A stretch of 33,640 nt of DNA from Actinoplanes sp. TFC3 (GCF_001553785.1 NZ_LOJP01000001.1:2006958-2040597); one strand, 5' to 3'; positions 17,031 through 25,231 are shown, counted from the first letter of the stretch. A program made the numbers and translations. The notes: a model not told the origin generated them from the sequence alone.

Positions 17031-18854
17031 CTACATCTTGGCGAGCGAGTCGGCGTACATCTTGTCGATCTGCTCGGCGAAGTTGGCCTCGACCCCGCGG
17101 CGCTTGATCTTCATCGAGGGCGTCACCTCGCCGTGCTCGACGCTGAGGTCGCGGGGCAGGATGGCGAACTTCTTCACCGTCTCCCAGCGGTTGAGCTTGC
17201 CGTTGAGCTCCTCGACGTACGCCGCGATCATCTTCTCGGTCTCCGGCGCCGCGACGATCTCCGCGTAGGACTTGCCGGCCAGCGGGCCGCCCGCGGCCCA
17301 GGAGGCGATCGCGTCCTCGTCAAGGCTGATCAGCATGGTGACGAAGTTGCGCGACTGGCCCACCACGACCGCCTGCGAGGTGTACGGGCACACCGCCTTG
17401 AACATGCCCTCGATCGCCGAGGGCGCGATGTACTTGCCGCCCGAGGTCTTGACCAGGTCCTTCTTGCGGTCGGTGATGCGCAGATAGCCGTCGGCGTCGA
17501 GCTCGCCGATGTCGCCGGTGCGCAGGAACCCGTCCTCGGTGAACGCCTCGGCGGTCTCCTTGGGCAGGTTGTGGTAGCCGCGCATTACCGGCGCGCCCTT
17601 GACCAGCACTTCGCCGTCGTGGTCGAGGCGGCACTCGAGATCGCCGAGCGGCTCGCCGACCGAGCCGATCTTGAGCCGGCCCAGCCGGTTGACGAAGATG
17701 GCAGCGCTGGTCTCGGTGAGCCCGTAGCCCTCCAGGATGGGCAGGTTGGCGGCGGCGAAGAACTCGGCGATGTCGCGGCCCAGCGGCGCCGCCCCGGAGA
17801 CCTGCAGGCGCATGTTGCCGCCCAGGCGCTGCTGCAGCTTGCTGAACACCAGCTTCTCGGCGACCGCGTACTTGGCCTTCACGCTCGCGGGCACCGGCAT
17901 GCCGGCCTGCTCCAGCGCGACCTTGCGTTTGCCGAGCTTCACCGCCCACTGGAAGATCTTCGCCTTGGCGCCGCCGCCGGCCATCGCCGTGGTGACCGCC
18001 CGGTTGTAGACCTTCTCGTAGATGCGTGGCGCGGCGGCCATCAGCGTGGGCTGCACCATCGGCAGCAGCTCGGTCAGCTTGTCCACCCGGCCGTCGACGT
18101 AGGTTGCCACGCCCACGTGCAGCACGCCGCAGATCAGGCACTTGCCGAACGCGTGGGCCAGCGGCAGCCAGAGGAAGTGCAGGTCGGTGGACTCGAACAG
18201 ACCGAACCCGCCCTGCGCGACGCCCTCCCAGCACCAGCAGGCGTGGGTGAGCTGCACGCCCTTGGGGCGCCCGGTGGTGCCCGAGGTGTAGATCAACGTG
18301 GCCAGGTTGTCCGGGCCCAGGCTGTCGACGATGCCCTCAATCAGGCCGGGGTTGTCGCCGAGGTGGGCGCGCCCACGCTCCTCCAGCTCGGCCAGGCTCA
18401 GCTGGGGCGGCTGCGCCCCGGCGTCGGCCAGCCCCTCGATGAGCACGACGTGGGTGACCGAGTTGCCGGTGCCGGCCAGCTTCTGCGCCTGCTTGGCGTT
18501 CTCCGCGATGACAACCTTGGAACCCGAGTCGGCCACGATGTAGGCGGCTTCCTCCGGCTCGGTGGTCGGGTAGACGGTGGTGGTCGCGCCGCCCGCCAGG
18601 TTGACCGCCAGGTCGGCCAGCACCCATTCCAGCCGGGTGTTGGAGATGATCGCGACGCGGTCCTCGATGCCGACCCCGAGCGCCACGAGACCCGCCGCGA
18701 TGGCCCTCGTGCGGTCCCCCACCTGCGCCCAGGTCAACCAGTCGATGCCGCTGTCGTCGGCGTTCGGACCACCGAAGGCCTTGCCGTCCGGCGTCGCCGC
18801 AACCCGCTGCAGCAGCATGTCGGGAATCGACCGGTAGGGAACTTCGAGTGTCAT
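17031..18854 (-). CDS. Long-chain fatty acid-CoA ligase (FadD15-type)
   Basis: This 607-residue adenylate-forming enzyme activates fatty acids to acyl-CoA using ATP. The P-loop YTSGTTGRPKG is at residues 189-199, the A5 motif GYGLTET at 376-382, and the A7-A8 region FLRTGDIGELDADGYLRITD with DRKKDLVKTSGGKYIAP at about 443-478. A C-terminal lysine-bearing segment (GEVTPSMKIKRRG) closes the protein. The helical insertion around SVKAKYAVAEKLVFSKLQ is typical of the long FadD15/FadD subgroup rather than short fatty-acyl-AMP ligases. ATG at 18854 begins the conserved N-terminus (MTLEVPYRSIPDML). It stands alone, behind a promoter that carries a dyad, and is convergent with the DHFR-fold gene. Confidence 0.92.
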   Translation of the reverse strand: MTLEVPYRSIPDMLLQRVAATPDGKAFGGPNADDSGIDWLTWAQVGDRTRAIAAGLVALGVGIEDRVAIISNTRLEWVLADLAVNLAGGATTTVYPTTEPEEAAYIVADSGSKVVIAENAKQAQKLAGTGNSVTHVVLIEGLADAGAQPPQLSLAELEERGRAHLGDNPGLIEGIVDSLGPDNLATLIYTSGTTGRPKGVQLTHACWCWEGVAQGGFGLFESTDLHFLWLPLAHAFGKCLICGVLHVGVATYVDGRVDKLTELLPMVQPTLMAAAPRIYEKVYNRAVTTAMAGGGAKAKIFQWAVKLGKRKVALEQAGMPVPASVKAKYAVAEKLVFSKLQQRLGGNMRLQVSGAAPLGRDIAEFFAAANLPILEGYGLTETSAAIFVNRLGRLKIGSVGEPLGDLECRLDHDGEVLVKGAPVMRGYHNLPKETAEAFTEDGFLRTGDIGELDADGYLRITDRKKDLVKTSGGKYIAPSAIEGMFKAVCPYTSQAVVVGQSRNFVTMLISLDEDAIASWAAGGPLAGKSYAEIVAAPETEKMIAAYVEELNGKLNRWETVKKFAILPRDLSVEHGEVTPSMKIKRRGVEANFAEQIDKMYADSLAKM

Positions 18855-18885
18855 CGGCGCCGCCTCTTTGCGTCTGAGTGGGGGT

Positions 18886-18910
18886 GTAACGGCCGTGTTA
18901 CCGAAGGGTA
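18886..18910 (-). promoter_or_regulatory. -10 box and dyad in the acyl-CoA ligase promoter
   Basis: On the minus strand TACCCT (18905-18910) is a good -10. GTAAC and GTTAC arms (18886-18890 and 18897-18901) flank 6 bp and would cover the predicted transcription start near 18898. This is a possible TetR-type operator. The arms are only 5 bp, so chance is not excluded. Confidence 0.35.
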
Positions 18911-19218
18911 TTGCCCCGGAGTCAGGCGCACCAGACCGGCCCGTCCCCAGCCTCAGCTTAGCCACGCACGGAAAGCAGGGCGTCCGGGCATGATCGGCCC
19001 CCGCACCCTCCTGACCTTCCCGGCGTCCGCCCCTTTCCGGTACGTCCACAGCCCCCGGTCAGCGCTCAGTCCCAGTCGTGGTGGCCGTGGGGGAGACCGT
19101 CGCCGCTGGGCGGCAGTGGCGCCGCCCGTGGTCAAGGCGGATGCGAGTTGTGTCCGGCTGACACCAAGAGGTTCGCGTGGCGAGGCCAGCGGCACGCCGT
19201 GTGATCGCTGGGCCCCGG
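18911..19218. other. Intergenic stretch with no supported gene
   Basis: This stretch separates the acyl-CoA ligase promoter from the end of the histidine kinase gene. Reading frames through it on both strands are extensions or shadows of neighbours. A minus-strand stretch ending GDGLPHGHHDWD is too short after its upstream stop to be called. No tRNA, terminator with T-tract or strong repeat was seen. Confidence 0.5.
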
Positions 19219-20469
19219 TCAGGGAAGCTCCAGCCGGACCAGGGCGCCACCGTCGGGGCCGGTTTCGACGCGCAGGGAGCCACCCGAGGTCTCGGCTGCG
19301 CGCCGGGCGATGTCCAGGCCGAGGCCGGTTGAGCCGGCTCCGGACGTGCCCCGGTGCAGGGCTTCGGCGGGGAACCCGGGGCCGGCGTCGCTGACCTCGA
19401 GGATGGCTCCGGGGCCGCCGGGACGGGCCCGCAGCCGCACACCGAAGGCGGTGCCGTCCGGGGTGTGCGCGAACACGTTGCCCAGCAAGGCGTCGAGCGC
19501 GGCGGCCAACTCGTCCTCGGGGATGCTGACCGGCAGGGGCACGGCCGGGAGCTCTGAACGTACCTGCCGATCGGTGTCCTCGGCCAGCACCGACCAGAAC
19601 GCCACCCGGTCCCGGACCACCGCCGTGGCATCGCAGGTCTGCTTCTCGCCGCCTCGCCGGCGGGCCTGCTGGATGACCGTGGTGACCGCCCGTTCGATCG
19701 AGTCCGCGGCCGCCGCGACCCGTTCGGCCTCGCCCGGGATGCTCAGCGACTCGACCTCCAGCCGCAGCGCGGTCAGCGGCGTGCGCAACCGATGCGACAG
19801 ATCGGCCACCTGCTCGCGTTCCTCGCGCAGCAGATCCTGGATGCGGCCCGCCAGATGGTTGAGGGCAGCGGCCACTTCCTGGACCTCCGGCGGCCCCTCG
19901 GGAGCCGCGCGGGCGGACAGCTCGGCCAGGGCCAACCGGTGCGAGACGGCGGACAGCGCGGTGATCGGCGCGACCAGGGTGAGCGCGAGCCGATCGGCGA
20001 CCAGCAACCCCAGCAGAACCAGCGCCACGCCCAGGCCCGCCAGCGCCAGCCACGAGCGGGTCACCCCGGCGTTCAGCTCGGCCGCCGGCACCACGGTACG
20101 GATGGCGTACGTCCCCTGCCGGCTCGACACCGGCACCACGATCTCGCGCCCGGCGCCGGTCTGCACCGACAGCGACCGCAGCGTCGCGATGGACAGGCGC
20201 ACCGCAGGGGTCGGCTCGGCCGGCGCGCCCAGCACCGCCCCACCCGGCGCGAACACGCTCACCGGCACCGGCTGACCCTGTACGGACAGGGCCACGTCGT
20301 CGTCGGAGTTGCTGCCGATCAGCGGCACGATCGTCTGCAGCACCCCGGTGGCCCGCCCGACCGCCCGGTCCGCGGCCACCTGCGGGAGCAGCAGCGCCAG
20401 CGGGACCAGGAAGGCGAGCAGCACCAGGCAGGTCGTCGCCGCCACGAGCAGCGTCAACCGGCGTCTCAT
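19219..20469 (-). CDS. Two-component sensor histidine kinase
   Basis: The 416-residue protein has membrane helices at about residues 6-29 and 139-162 enclosing an extracytoplasmic sensor of ~110 residues with no recognised ligand motif. A HAMP linker (about 163-213) follows. The H-box is VADLSHRLRTPLTALRLEVE, with phosphorylated His226. The N-box is LLGNVFAHT, and the G-boxes are VSDAGPGF and STGLGLDIARR. The start ATG overlaps the response-regulator stop (ATGA), so the pair is one operon with the regulator first. The asparagine box has Phe-Ala-His where Ala-Val-Arg-His or Ala-Ile-Lys-Tyr is more usual, which is minor. The signal is unknown. Confidence 0.93.
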   Translation of the reverse strand: MRRRLTLLVAATTCLVLLAFLVPLALLLPQVAADRAVGRATGVLQTIVPLIGSNSDDDVALSVQGQPVPVSVFAPGGAVLGAPAEPTPAVRLSIATLRSLSVQTGAGREIVVPVSSRQGTYAIRTVVPAAELNAGVTRSWLALAGLGVALVLLGLLVADRLALTLVAPITALSAVSHRLALAELSARAAPEGPPEVQEVAAALNHLAGRIQDLLREEREQVADLSHRLRTPLTALRLEVESLSIPGEAERVAAAADSIERAVTTVIQQARRRGGEKQTCDATAVVRDRVAFWSVLAEDTDRQVRSELPAVPLPVSIPEDELAAALDALLGNVFAHTPDGTAFGVRLRARPGGPGAILEVSDAGPGFPAEALHRGTSGAGSTGLGLDIARRAAETSGGSLRVETGPDGGALVRLELP

Positions 20470-21149
20470 GCCGGCTCGCTCAGGCGCACCCCGACCCCGC
20501 GCACGGTGTGCAGGTAGCGCGGGGCCTGCGCGGTCTCGCCGAGCTTGCGCCGCAGCCACGACAGGTGCACGTCCACCGTCTTGTCGGCACCGCCGTACGG
20601 CACCTGCCACACCTCGCTGAGCAGTTCCTTCTTGGTGACCACCTGCCCGGCGCGGGTGGCGAGATGGCGCAGCAGGTCGAATTCGCGCGGGGTGAGGTCC
20701 AGGTTCTGCCCATCGAGCGAGGCCGTCCGCGCCCCGGCGTCGATGCGCAGGCCGCCGACGGTGATCGCCACCGGATCGGTTGCTCCGGCTCCGCCGCGGC
20801 GCAGCACCGCGCGCACCCGGGCATCGAGCTGCGCGGCGGTGAACGGCTTGATCACGTAGTCGTCGGCTCCGGCGTCGAGCACCCGCACTATCTCGGTCTC
20901 GTCGTCGCGCGCGGTCGCCACGATCACCGGCACGGTGCTGACCGCGCGCAGCATCCGCAGCACCTCCCGGCCGTCGAGGTCGGGCAGCCCCAGGTCGAGC
21001 ACGACCAGGTCGGGGCGTTCGGCCAGGGCGGTCTGCAAGCCGTCCATCGCGGTGTGCGAGGCCGCGACGGCATGCCCGCGCTCGCGCAGTGCTCGCAGCA
21101 GATTGGTGCGGATAGCCGCGTCATCCTCGATCAACAGCAGGTGAGCCAC
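20466..21149 (-). CDS. OmpR/PhoB-family response regulator
   Basis: The 227-residue regulator has a receiver domain with an acidic pocket (IEDD, residues 7-10), phospho-acceptor Asp52 (LVVLDLGLPDLDG), Thr79 and Lys101 (DDYVIKPF). Its winged-helix DNA-binding domain carries LTPREFDLLRHLATRAGQVV and TVDVHLSWLRRKLG. The start is GTG at 21147-21149, with TACCGT placed 6 nt upstream. It is co-transcribed with the histidine kinase and divergent from a small membrane-anchored exoprotein gene. A TCTCA/TCTTA direct repeat in the shared promoter region may be its own binding site. Confidence 0.95.
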   Translation of the reverse strand: MAHLLLIEDDAAIRTNLLRALRERGHAVAASHTAMDGLQTALAERPDLVVLDLGLPDLDGREVLRMLRAVSTVPVIVATARDDETEIVRVLDAGADDYVIKPFTAAQLDARVRAVLRRGGAGATDPVAITVGGLRIDAGARTASLDGQNLDLTPREFDLLRHLATRAGQVVTKKELLSEVWQVPYGGADKTVDVHLSWLRRKLGETAQAPRYLHTVRGVGVRLSEPA

Positions 21150-21155
21150 GCCCGC

Positions 21156-21161
21156 ACGGTA
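21156..21161 (-). promoter_or_regulatory. -10-like hexamer for leaderless response-regulator transcript
   Basis: TACCGT on the minus strand is followed by 6 nt and the GTG start; no ribosome binding site is present. Confidence 0.45.
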
Positions 21162-21186
21162 TCCGAGCGGGCCGCTCAGACGCCGT

Positions 21187-21202
21187 TCTCAACCGCCTCT
21201 TA
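21187..21202. promoter_or_regulatory. Direct repeat TCTCA-N6-TCTTA, possible response-regulator site
   Basis: TCTCA at 21187-21191 and TCTTA at 21198-21202 are 11 bp apart, one helical turn, as OmpR-family dimers require. A further CTCA lies at 21175-21178. The site is between the divergent regulator and exoprotein genes. Confidence 0.35.
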
Positions 21203-21238
21203 GCGTGCCGCGGGGCATCCCCTCAGCCAGCGGTCGGG

Positions 21239-21244
21239 CATAGT
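21239..21244 (+). promoter_or_regulatory. -10-like hexamer for the exoprotein gene
   Basis: CATAGT ends 7 nt before the GTG at 21252, consistent with a leaderless transcript. No Shine-Dalgarno is present. Confidence 0.35.
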
Positions 21245-21251
21245 CGACCGG

Positions 21252-21707
21252 GTGAACCGTCGCATGGTGCTTGTCGCCGCCGGCTGGCTGGGCGCGGCCC
21301 TGCTGGCCGTGCTGGCCGGCATCGCCGCGATCGGTGTGCTCGGCGCCGGCCTGACGTCACAGCAGAACCGCCCGCTCACCGCCGCCGAGGTCAACGAGCT
21401 TCTCCGGCAGGTTCCGTCGCCCACGCCGTCGACGGCGGCCCCCACTCCCTCCGCCTCGCAGGCGGTGGGCGCCAAACCGGCGCCGTCCAGCCGCACCCTG
21501 ACGACCCGCGCGGGCACCATCGTCGCCAGTTGCTCCGGCGCTCGCCCGGAGATCGTGTCCATGTCCCCGCGGCAGGGCTGGTCGCTGCATGAGCGCGAGG
21601 GCGACGAGGGCGAGTTCCGCAGCACCTCGGACAACCACGACCGGGTCAAGTTCAGCGTGTCCTGTGACGCCGGGCATCCACAGCTGGTGCTCAGAAAAGA
21701 TTTTTGA
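21252..21707 (+). CDS. Small membrane-anchored exported protein
   Basis: The 151-residue product has a positively charged start (MNRRM), one hydrophobic helix at about residues 5-34, then a Pro/Ser/Thr-rich linker (for example PSPTPSTAAPTPSASQ). A small extracytoplasmic domain of about 70 residues follows, with the pattern TLTTRAGTIVASCSGARPEI, WSLHEREGDEGEFRS and KFSVSCDAGHPQLVL. Two cysteines in similar SC contexts could form a disulphide. The domain resembles a family of actinobacterial hypothetical exoproteins whose function I do not know. The helix may be an uncleaved anchor. Being divergent from the two-component system, it is a plausible target of that regulator. Confidence 0.75.
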   Translation: MNRRMVLVAAGWLGAALLAVLAGIAAIGVLGAGLTSQQNRPLTAAEVNELLRQVPSPTPSTAAPTPSASQAVGAKPAPSSRTLTTRAGTIVASCSGARPEIVSMSPRQGWSLHEREGDEGEFRSTSDNHDRVKFSVSCDAGHPQLVLRKDF

Positions 21708-21808
21708 CCTTTCCGGCCGCGCCGGCGGGCACCCGGCGTGGCCGGCCGGAGCCGACCGGCTGTCGTGCAGGACCCGGCCTCGGAGCGCGCCGCGTCGGGC
21801 GGATCGGC

Positions 21809-21814
21809 CAGGAT
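21809..21814 (+). promoter_or_regulatory. -10-like hexamer for leaderless MocR/PdxR-like gene
   Basis: CAGGAT is followed by 6 nt and then ATG at 21821. The frame is open further upstream, so this box helps to decide the start. Confidence 0.4.
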
Positions 21815-21820
21815 GGGCGC

Positions 21821-23206
21821 ATGGATCTGCCGATCAGCCTGGAGGGCCGGGGCGAGCGCACGGTGGTCGTCTACCGGGCGCTGCGCGAGGCCATCATGGA
21901 CGGCCGGCTGCCGGCGGGGTTGAGACTGCCGGCCAGCCGGACGCTGTCGGCCGATCTCGGCGTCGGGCGCAACAGCGTGACAAACGCCTACGAGCGGCTG
22001 GTCGCCGAGGGCTATCTGAGCGCGCGGGCCGGGGCGGGGACGTTCGTGATGGCGGTACGCGGCAAGCCCCGGCTCCTGCGCGCACCGGCCGACCCGTTGC
22101 AGCCGCGTGACGGGTGGACCTATGAGCCGCTGCGCACCAGCGGCGAGCAGGTCAAGCCGCGCTACGACTTTCGCACCGGGATCCCCGACGTGCGGTTGTT
22201 CCCGTTCGACACCTGGCGGCGGATGGTGGCCGCCGAGCTACGCGCCGGCGCCCACGATCCTGGCGGGTACGCCGCGCCCGAGGGGCATCCGGCGTTGCGG
22301 GAGGCCATCGCCCGTTATCTGGGTTACGCGCGGTCGCTGCGGGTGGGGCCGGAGGACGTGCTGATCACCAACGGGACGCAGCACTCGCTGGATCTGATCG
22401 GCCGGGTGCTGTTGCAACCCGGCGATGTCGTGGCGGTCGAGGCGCCGGGTTACCCACCGGCGCGGCGGTTGTTCACCTCGCTGGGGGCGCGAGCTGTGGA
22501 CGTACCGGTGGATCGGGAGGGTTTGGTGGTTGATGCTCTTCCCGAAGCGGTGCGGCTGGTCTACACCACGCCGTCGCACCAGTACCCACTCGGGCGGGCG
22601 ATGAGCCTGACCCGCCGTCACGCGTTGCTGGACTGGGCGCGGGACCGGCAAGCCGCGGTGATCGAGGACGACTACGACAGCGAGTTCCGGTTCTCCGCGC
22701 GCCCGCTGGAGCCGTTGCACAGCCTTGACAGCGCCGGCCGGGTGCTCTATTTGGGCACGTTCTCGAAGTCCATGTTGCCCAGCGTGCGCACGGGTTTCGT
22801 GCTGGCACCCCCAGCCCTGAGGTCCGCGCTGGCCGCCGCCCGGCAGTTGAGCGACGGCTACGGGCAGATCGCGGTGCAGGCCGCCCTGGCCCGGTTCATC
22901 GACGAGGGGCAGCTGGCCAGGCACGTGCGCAAGGCATCGAAGGCCTATGCCGAGCGTCATTCCCGCATCGTGGCCATGCTGAGCCGCCACCCCGGGGTGG
23001 AGGTGCTCCCGTCGGCGGCCGGGCTGCACGTCACCGCGCTGGCCCCCGACTCCACCCGGGTCGTGGTGGCCGCGGCCAAGCAGGGGGCGGTGGCCGACGA
23101 CCTGGCGGCCTACGTCAGCGAGTCGACCGGGTTCGTGTTCGGGTTCGGCGCGATCGACCCGGCGTCGATCGAGGAAGGGCTGTCGGTCTTCCTGCGCCTG
23201 GTGTAA
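21821..23206 (+). CDS. MocR-type PLP-binding regulator (PdxR-like)
   Basis: The 461-residue protein fuses a GntR winged helix (about residues 10-75, with PASRTLSADLGVGRNSVTNA) to an aminotransferase domain. The latter has ITNGTQHSLDLIGRVLLQPG, TTPSHQYPLG, IEDDYDSEFRF and the PLP lysine in GTFSKSMLPSVRTGF. The length and motifs are those of the PdxR branch, some members of which control pyridoxal phosphate synthesis genes; no pdx gene is nearby, so the target is unknown. ATG at 21821 is preferred to an upstream reading from 21704. It is convergent with an APC permease gene and overlaps it by 97 bp. A link to amine or amino acid transport is suggested only by position. Confidence 0.9.
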   Translation: MDLPISLEGRGERTVVVYRALREAIMDGRLPAGLRLPASRTLSADLGVGRNSVTNAYERLVAEGYLSARAGAGTFVMAVRGKPRLLRAPADPLQPRDGWTYEPLRTSGEQVKPRYDFRTGIPDVRLFPFDTWRRMVAAELRAGAHDPGGYAAPEGHPALREAIARYLGYARSLRVGPEDVLITNGTQHSLDLIGRVLLQPGDVVAVEAPGYPPARRLFTSLGARAVDVPVDREGLVVDALPEAVRLVYTTPSHQYPLGRAMSLTRRHALLDWARDRQAAVIEDDYDSEFRFSARPLEPLHSLDSAGRVLYLGTFSKSMLPSVRTGFVLAPPALRSALAAARQLSDGYGQIAVQAALARFIDEGQLARHVRKASKAYAERHSRIVAMLSRHPGVEVLPSAAGLHVTALAPDSTRVVVAAAKQGAVADDLAAYVSESTGFVFGFGAIDPASIEEGLSVFLRLV

Positions 23207-24390
23207 AGCACCGCACCGGCGGCGAGCACCAGGCTCCACAGGGCGGGCAGGCCGTTGAGCACGAGCAGGGCCAGCACGGCGGCCAGGGAGAAGCCGGCGC
23301 CACGGCGGGACCAGCCGCGTGGGAGCAGGCGCAGGGCGGCGGCCGTGCCCATGATGTAGACCAGCGTGAAGCAGCCGGTGACCAGCAGCATCGAGGTGTG
23401 CAGGGTCAGCGGCAGGGCGACCGAGGCGAGGCTGGCCAGTGTGACGAAGACCAGCGACTTGCGGGTGGAGCCGAACGGGCGCAGCGGTAACGCGCCCTCG
23501 CGGGCCAGGGCCTCGCCGAGCCGGGACGCGCCGGCCACATAGGCGTTCATCGCGCCGAGGGTCAGCAGGACCGCCACGATCGCGGTGACGATGCGGACCG
23601 GCCCGCCGACCCCGGCGGCCAGCAGGTCGGCCAGCGGGGCGTCGCTGTCCCCGGCCGCCGAGCCGAGCACGAGCACGCTGGTCGCCGCGATTGCGAAGTA
23701 CAGCACGCCGACCACGAGCACGGCGGTGATGGTGGCGCGGGGGACGTCGCGCTGCGGGTCGCGGTATTCGCCGGACAGCGACGAGACCGCCTCCCAGCCC
23801 GCGAAGCCCCACACCAGCACGGCGGCCGCGGCGCCGATGCCCGCCGGCCCGTGCGGCGCGAACGGCGCGAGGTTGGCCAGCTTCGCATGCGGCAGCGCGG
23901 CGATCACGGTGACCACGAGCAGCGTGGCCAGCACCGCGGTCAGCGCCAGCCCGGCGCGGCCCGAGACCCGCAGCCCGAACCAGTTCATCACCACGACCAC
24001 GGCGAGGCAGAACAGGAAGGTGGCCAGCCCCGTGACCCGGCCACCTCCCAGCACATCGGCGACATAGCCACCGGCGAAGGCGGCCGCGGCGGGGGCGCCG
24101 AGCGGCACGGCGAAGAAGAACGACCAACCCACGGCCGCGGCGGCGCGGGGTCCGAAGGCGCTGCGGACGTACGTGGAGACGCCCCCGGCCCCCGGGAAAC
24201 GCGCCCCCATTGCGGCGAAGGTCCAGGCCAGCGGTGCCGACAGCAGGATCAGCGCGAGCCAGGCGACCAGCGAGGCGGGCCCGGCCACGTCGGCGGCCAG
24301 CGCCGGCATCGAGATGACACCGGTGCCCAGGACCGCGCCGATGCTGAGTGCGGTGCCTTGGGCACGAGAAAGAGAGCCCGTCGAGGTCAT
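23110..24390 (-). CDS. APC-family amino acid permease
   Basis: The 426-residue transporter has about 12 hydrophobic segments. The first carries the APC substrate-site signature IGAVLGTGVISMPALAA, and helix 6 carries VLVWGFAGWEAVSSLSGEYR. These place it in the amino acid/polyamine/organocation superfamily; the substrate is not evident. ATG at 24390 follows a TAGGCT hexamer by 6 nt. The last ~30 residues (from about RRRKTDSPSS to PVDSLT) are hydrophilic and antisense to the end of the MocR gene. They look like a run-on after a normal transporter C-terminus. It lies just downstream of the TIGR03085 gene on the same strand but has its own promoter. Confidence 0.9.
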   Translation of the reverse strand: MTSTGSLSRAQGTALSIGAVLGTGVISMPALAADVAGPASLVAWLALILLSAPLAWTFAAMGARFPGAGGVSTYVRSAFGPRAAAAVGWSFFFAVPLGAPAAAAFAGGYVADVLGGGRVTGLATFLFCLAVVVVMNWFGLRVSGRAGLALTAVLATLLVVTVIAALPHAKLANLAPFAPHGPAGIGAAAAVLVWGFAGWEAVSSLSGEYRDPQRDVPRATITAVLVVGVLYFAIAATSVLVLGSAAGDSDAPLADLLAAGVGGPVRIVTAIVAVLLTLGAMNAYVAGASRLGEALAREGALPLRPFGSTRKSLVFVTLASLASVALPLTLHTSMLLVTGCFTLVYIMGTAAALRLLPRGWSRRGAGFSLAAVLALLVLNGLPALWSLVLAAGAVLYTRRRKTDSPSSIDAGSIAPNPNTNPVDSLT

Positions 24391-24396
24391 GATCCG

Positions 24397-24402
24397 AGCC
24401 TA
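24397..24402 (-). promoter_or_regulatory. -10-like hexamer for leaderless permease transcript
   Basis: TAGGCT on the minus strand lies 6 nt before the ATG at 24390. Confidence 0.5.
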
Positions 24403-24455
24403 GGCAGCAACTGGCCCCCCGCCAGAGCCGATTTCCGGGCGTGTGGAGGAGCCAA

Positions 24456-25070
24456 TCAACGGCCGAGCTTGGCCTCGCGGATGCTCTGGTCGCCGGTCAC
24501 CTGCACCTCGGCGACGCGTTGGCGGCCGAACAGGAACAGGGCCAGCTCGCCGGGCGCACCGGTGATCACCGACTGCGGCTGGCCGTCGCCCACCTGCAGC
24601 ACCCCGTAGCCCGGCGCCTCGATCCGGATCGGCTTGCGGTCGCGCAGGCTCAGCCGCGCGTTGACCTTTGCCGCCTTCCAGAGCGCCATCTGCTGATCGT
24701 GGCCCAGGGTGCGCGGTTCCCAGCCCGGCTGGGCCCGGCGGATGTCCTCGTGGTGGATGAAGAACTCGCCGGCGTTGAGCAACTCGTCGGTCAGCTGGTT
24801 GCTCACCGGGCTCCACCACGGCGGGGTGCGCAGCTCGGCGATGACCTCCTCGTAGGGCCGGGCCGCCTTGGCCTTGCGCACCTGCTCGCTGTGCCCGGCC
24901 AGCGCGGGCACGAAGTTGCCGAGCGTGGAGTCGGGGCGGCGTTCGCGGACCACGAGGTGCGCGGCCAGGTCACGGGTGGTCCAGCCCTCGCAGCAGGTGG
25001 GCGCGTCCGGCCCGATGCTGGTGAGCAGGTCGGCGACAAGGCGGCGTTCGACGCGCGCGTGGTCCGTCAT
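24456..25070 (-). CDS. TIGR03085-type metal-binding protein (DinB/mycothiol-related fold)
   Basis: The 204-residue protein matches the actinobacterial TIGR03085 family, related to mycothiol-dependent maleylpyruvate isomerases and DinB helical bundles. The hallmark motifs are CCEGWTTRDLAAHLVVRERR near residue 26 and GEFFIHHEDIRRAQPGWEPR in the middle. The histidines in these two motifs are the probable metal ligands. The C-terminal part (VITGAPGELALFLFGRQRV) resembles the sterol-carrier-like tail found in such proteins. The enzymatic activity is unknown. ATG at 25070 has TAGGAT 6 nt upstream. Confidence 0.85.
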   Translation of the reverse strand: MTDHARVERRLVADLLTSIGPDAPTCCEGWTTRDLAAHLVVRERRPDSTLGNFVPALAGHSEQVRKAKAARPYEEVIAELRTPPWWSPVSNQLTDELLNAGEFFIHHEDIRRAQPGWEPRTLGHDQQMALWKAAKVNARLSLRDRKPIRIEAPGYGVLQVGDGQPQSVITGAPGELALFLFGRQRVAEVQVTGDQSIREAKLGR

Positions 25071-25076
25071 GACTCG

Positions 25077-25082
25077 ATCCTA
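25077..25082 (-). promoter_or_regulatory. -10-like hexamer for leaderless TIGR03085 gene
   Basis: TAGGAT on the minus strand is followed by 6 nt and the ATG. It fits the TANNNT consensus fully. Confidence 0.5.
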
Positions 25083-25119
25083 GGCCGGTGGCGGGCACCC
25101 GGGTCGCGCGGCGTTCGCA

Positions 25120-25132
25120 ACAATGTAATTGT
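25120..25132. promoter_or_regulatory. Small palindrome upstream of the ABC exporter operon
   Basis: ACAATGTAATTGT has 5-bp inverted arms around GTA, an AT-rich island in GC-rich DNA between the divergent TIGR03085 and ABC genes. It is a possible operator. A second, looser dyad (GGTAAG at 25185-25190, CTTACC at 25211-25216) lies in the leader. Confidence 0.3.
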
Positions 25133-25231
25133 GGACACGTTGTGAATCCCGTGGCTTCGTGCGGCTGGTTCGGCAGGATGTATCGGTAAGGCCGGTCAGG
25201 CCGGCGGGGACTTACCTCAGGGCGGGAATCT

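Noticed and set aside
16890..19394. 834-codon open frame on the plus strand
   Set aside because: It is the antisense shadow of the acyl-CoA ligase gene, with low-complexity composition and no recognisable domain.
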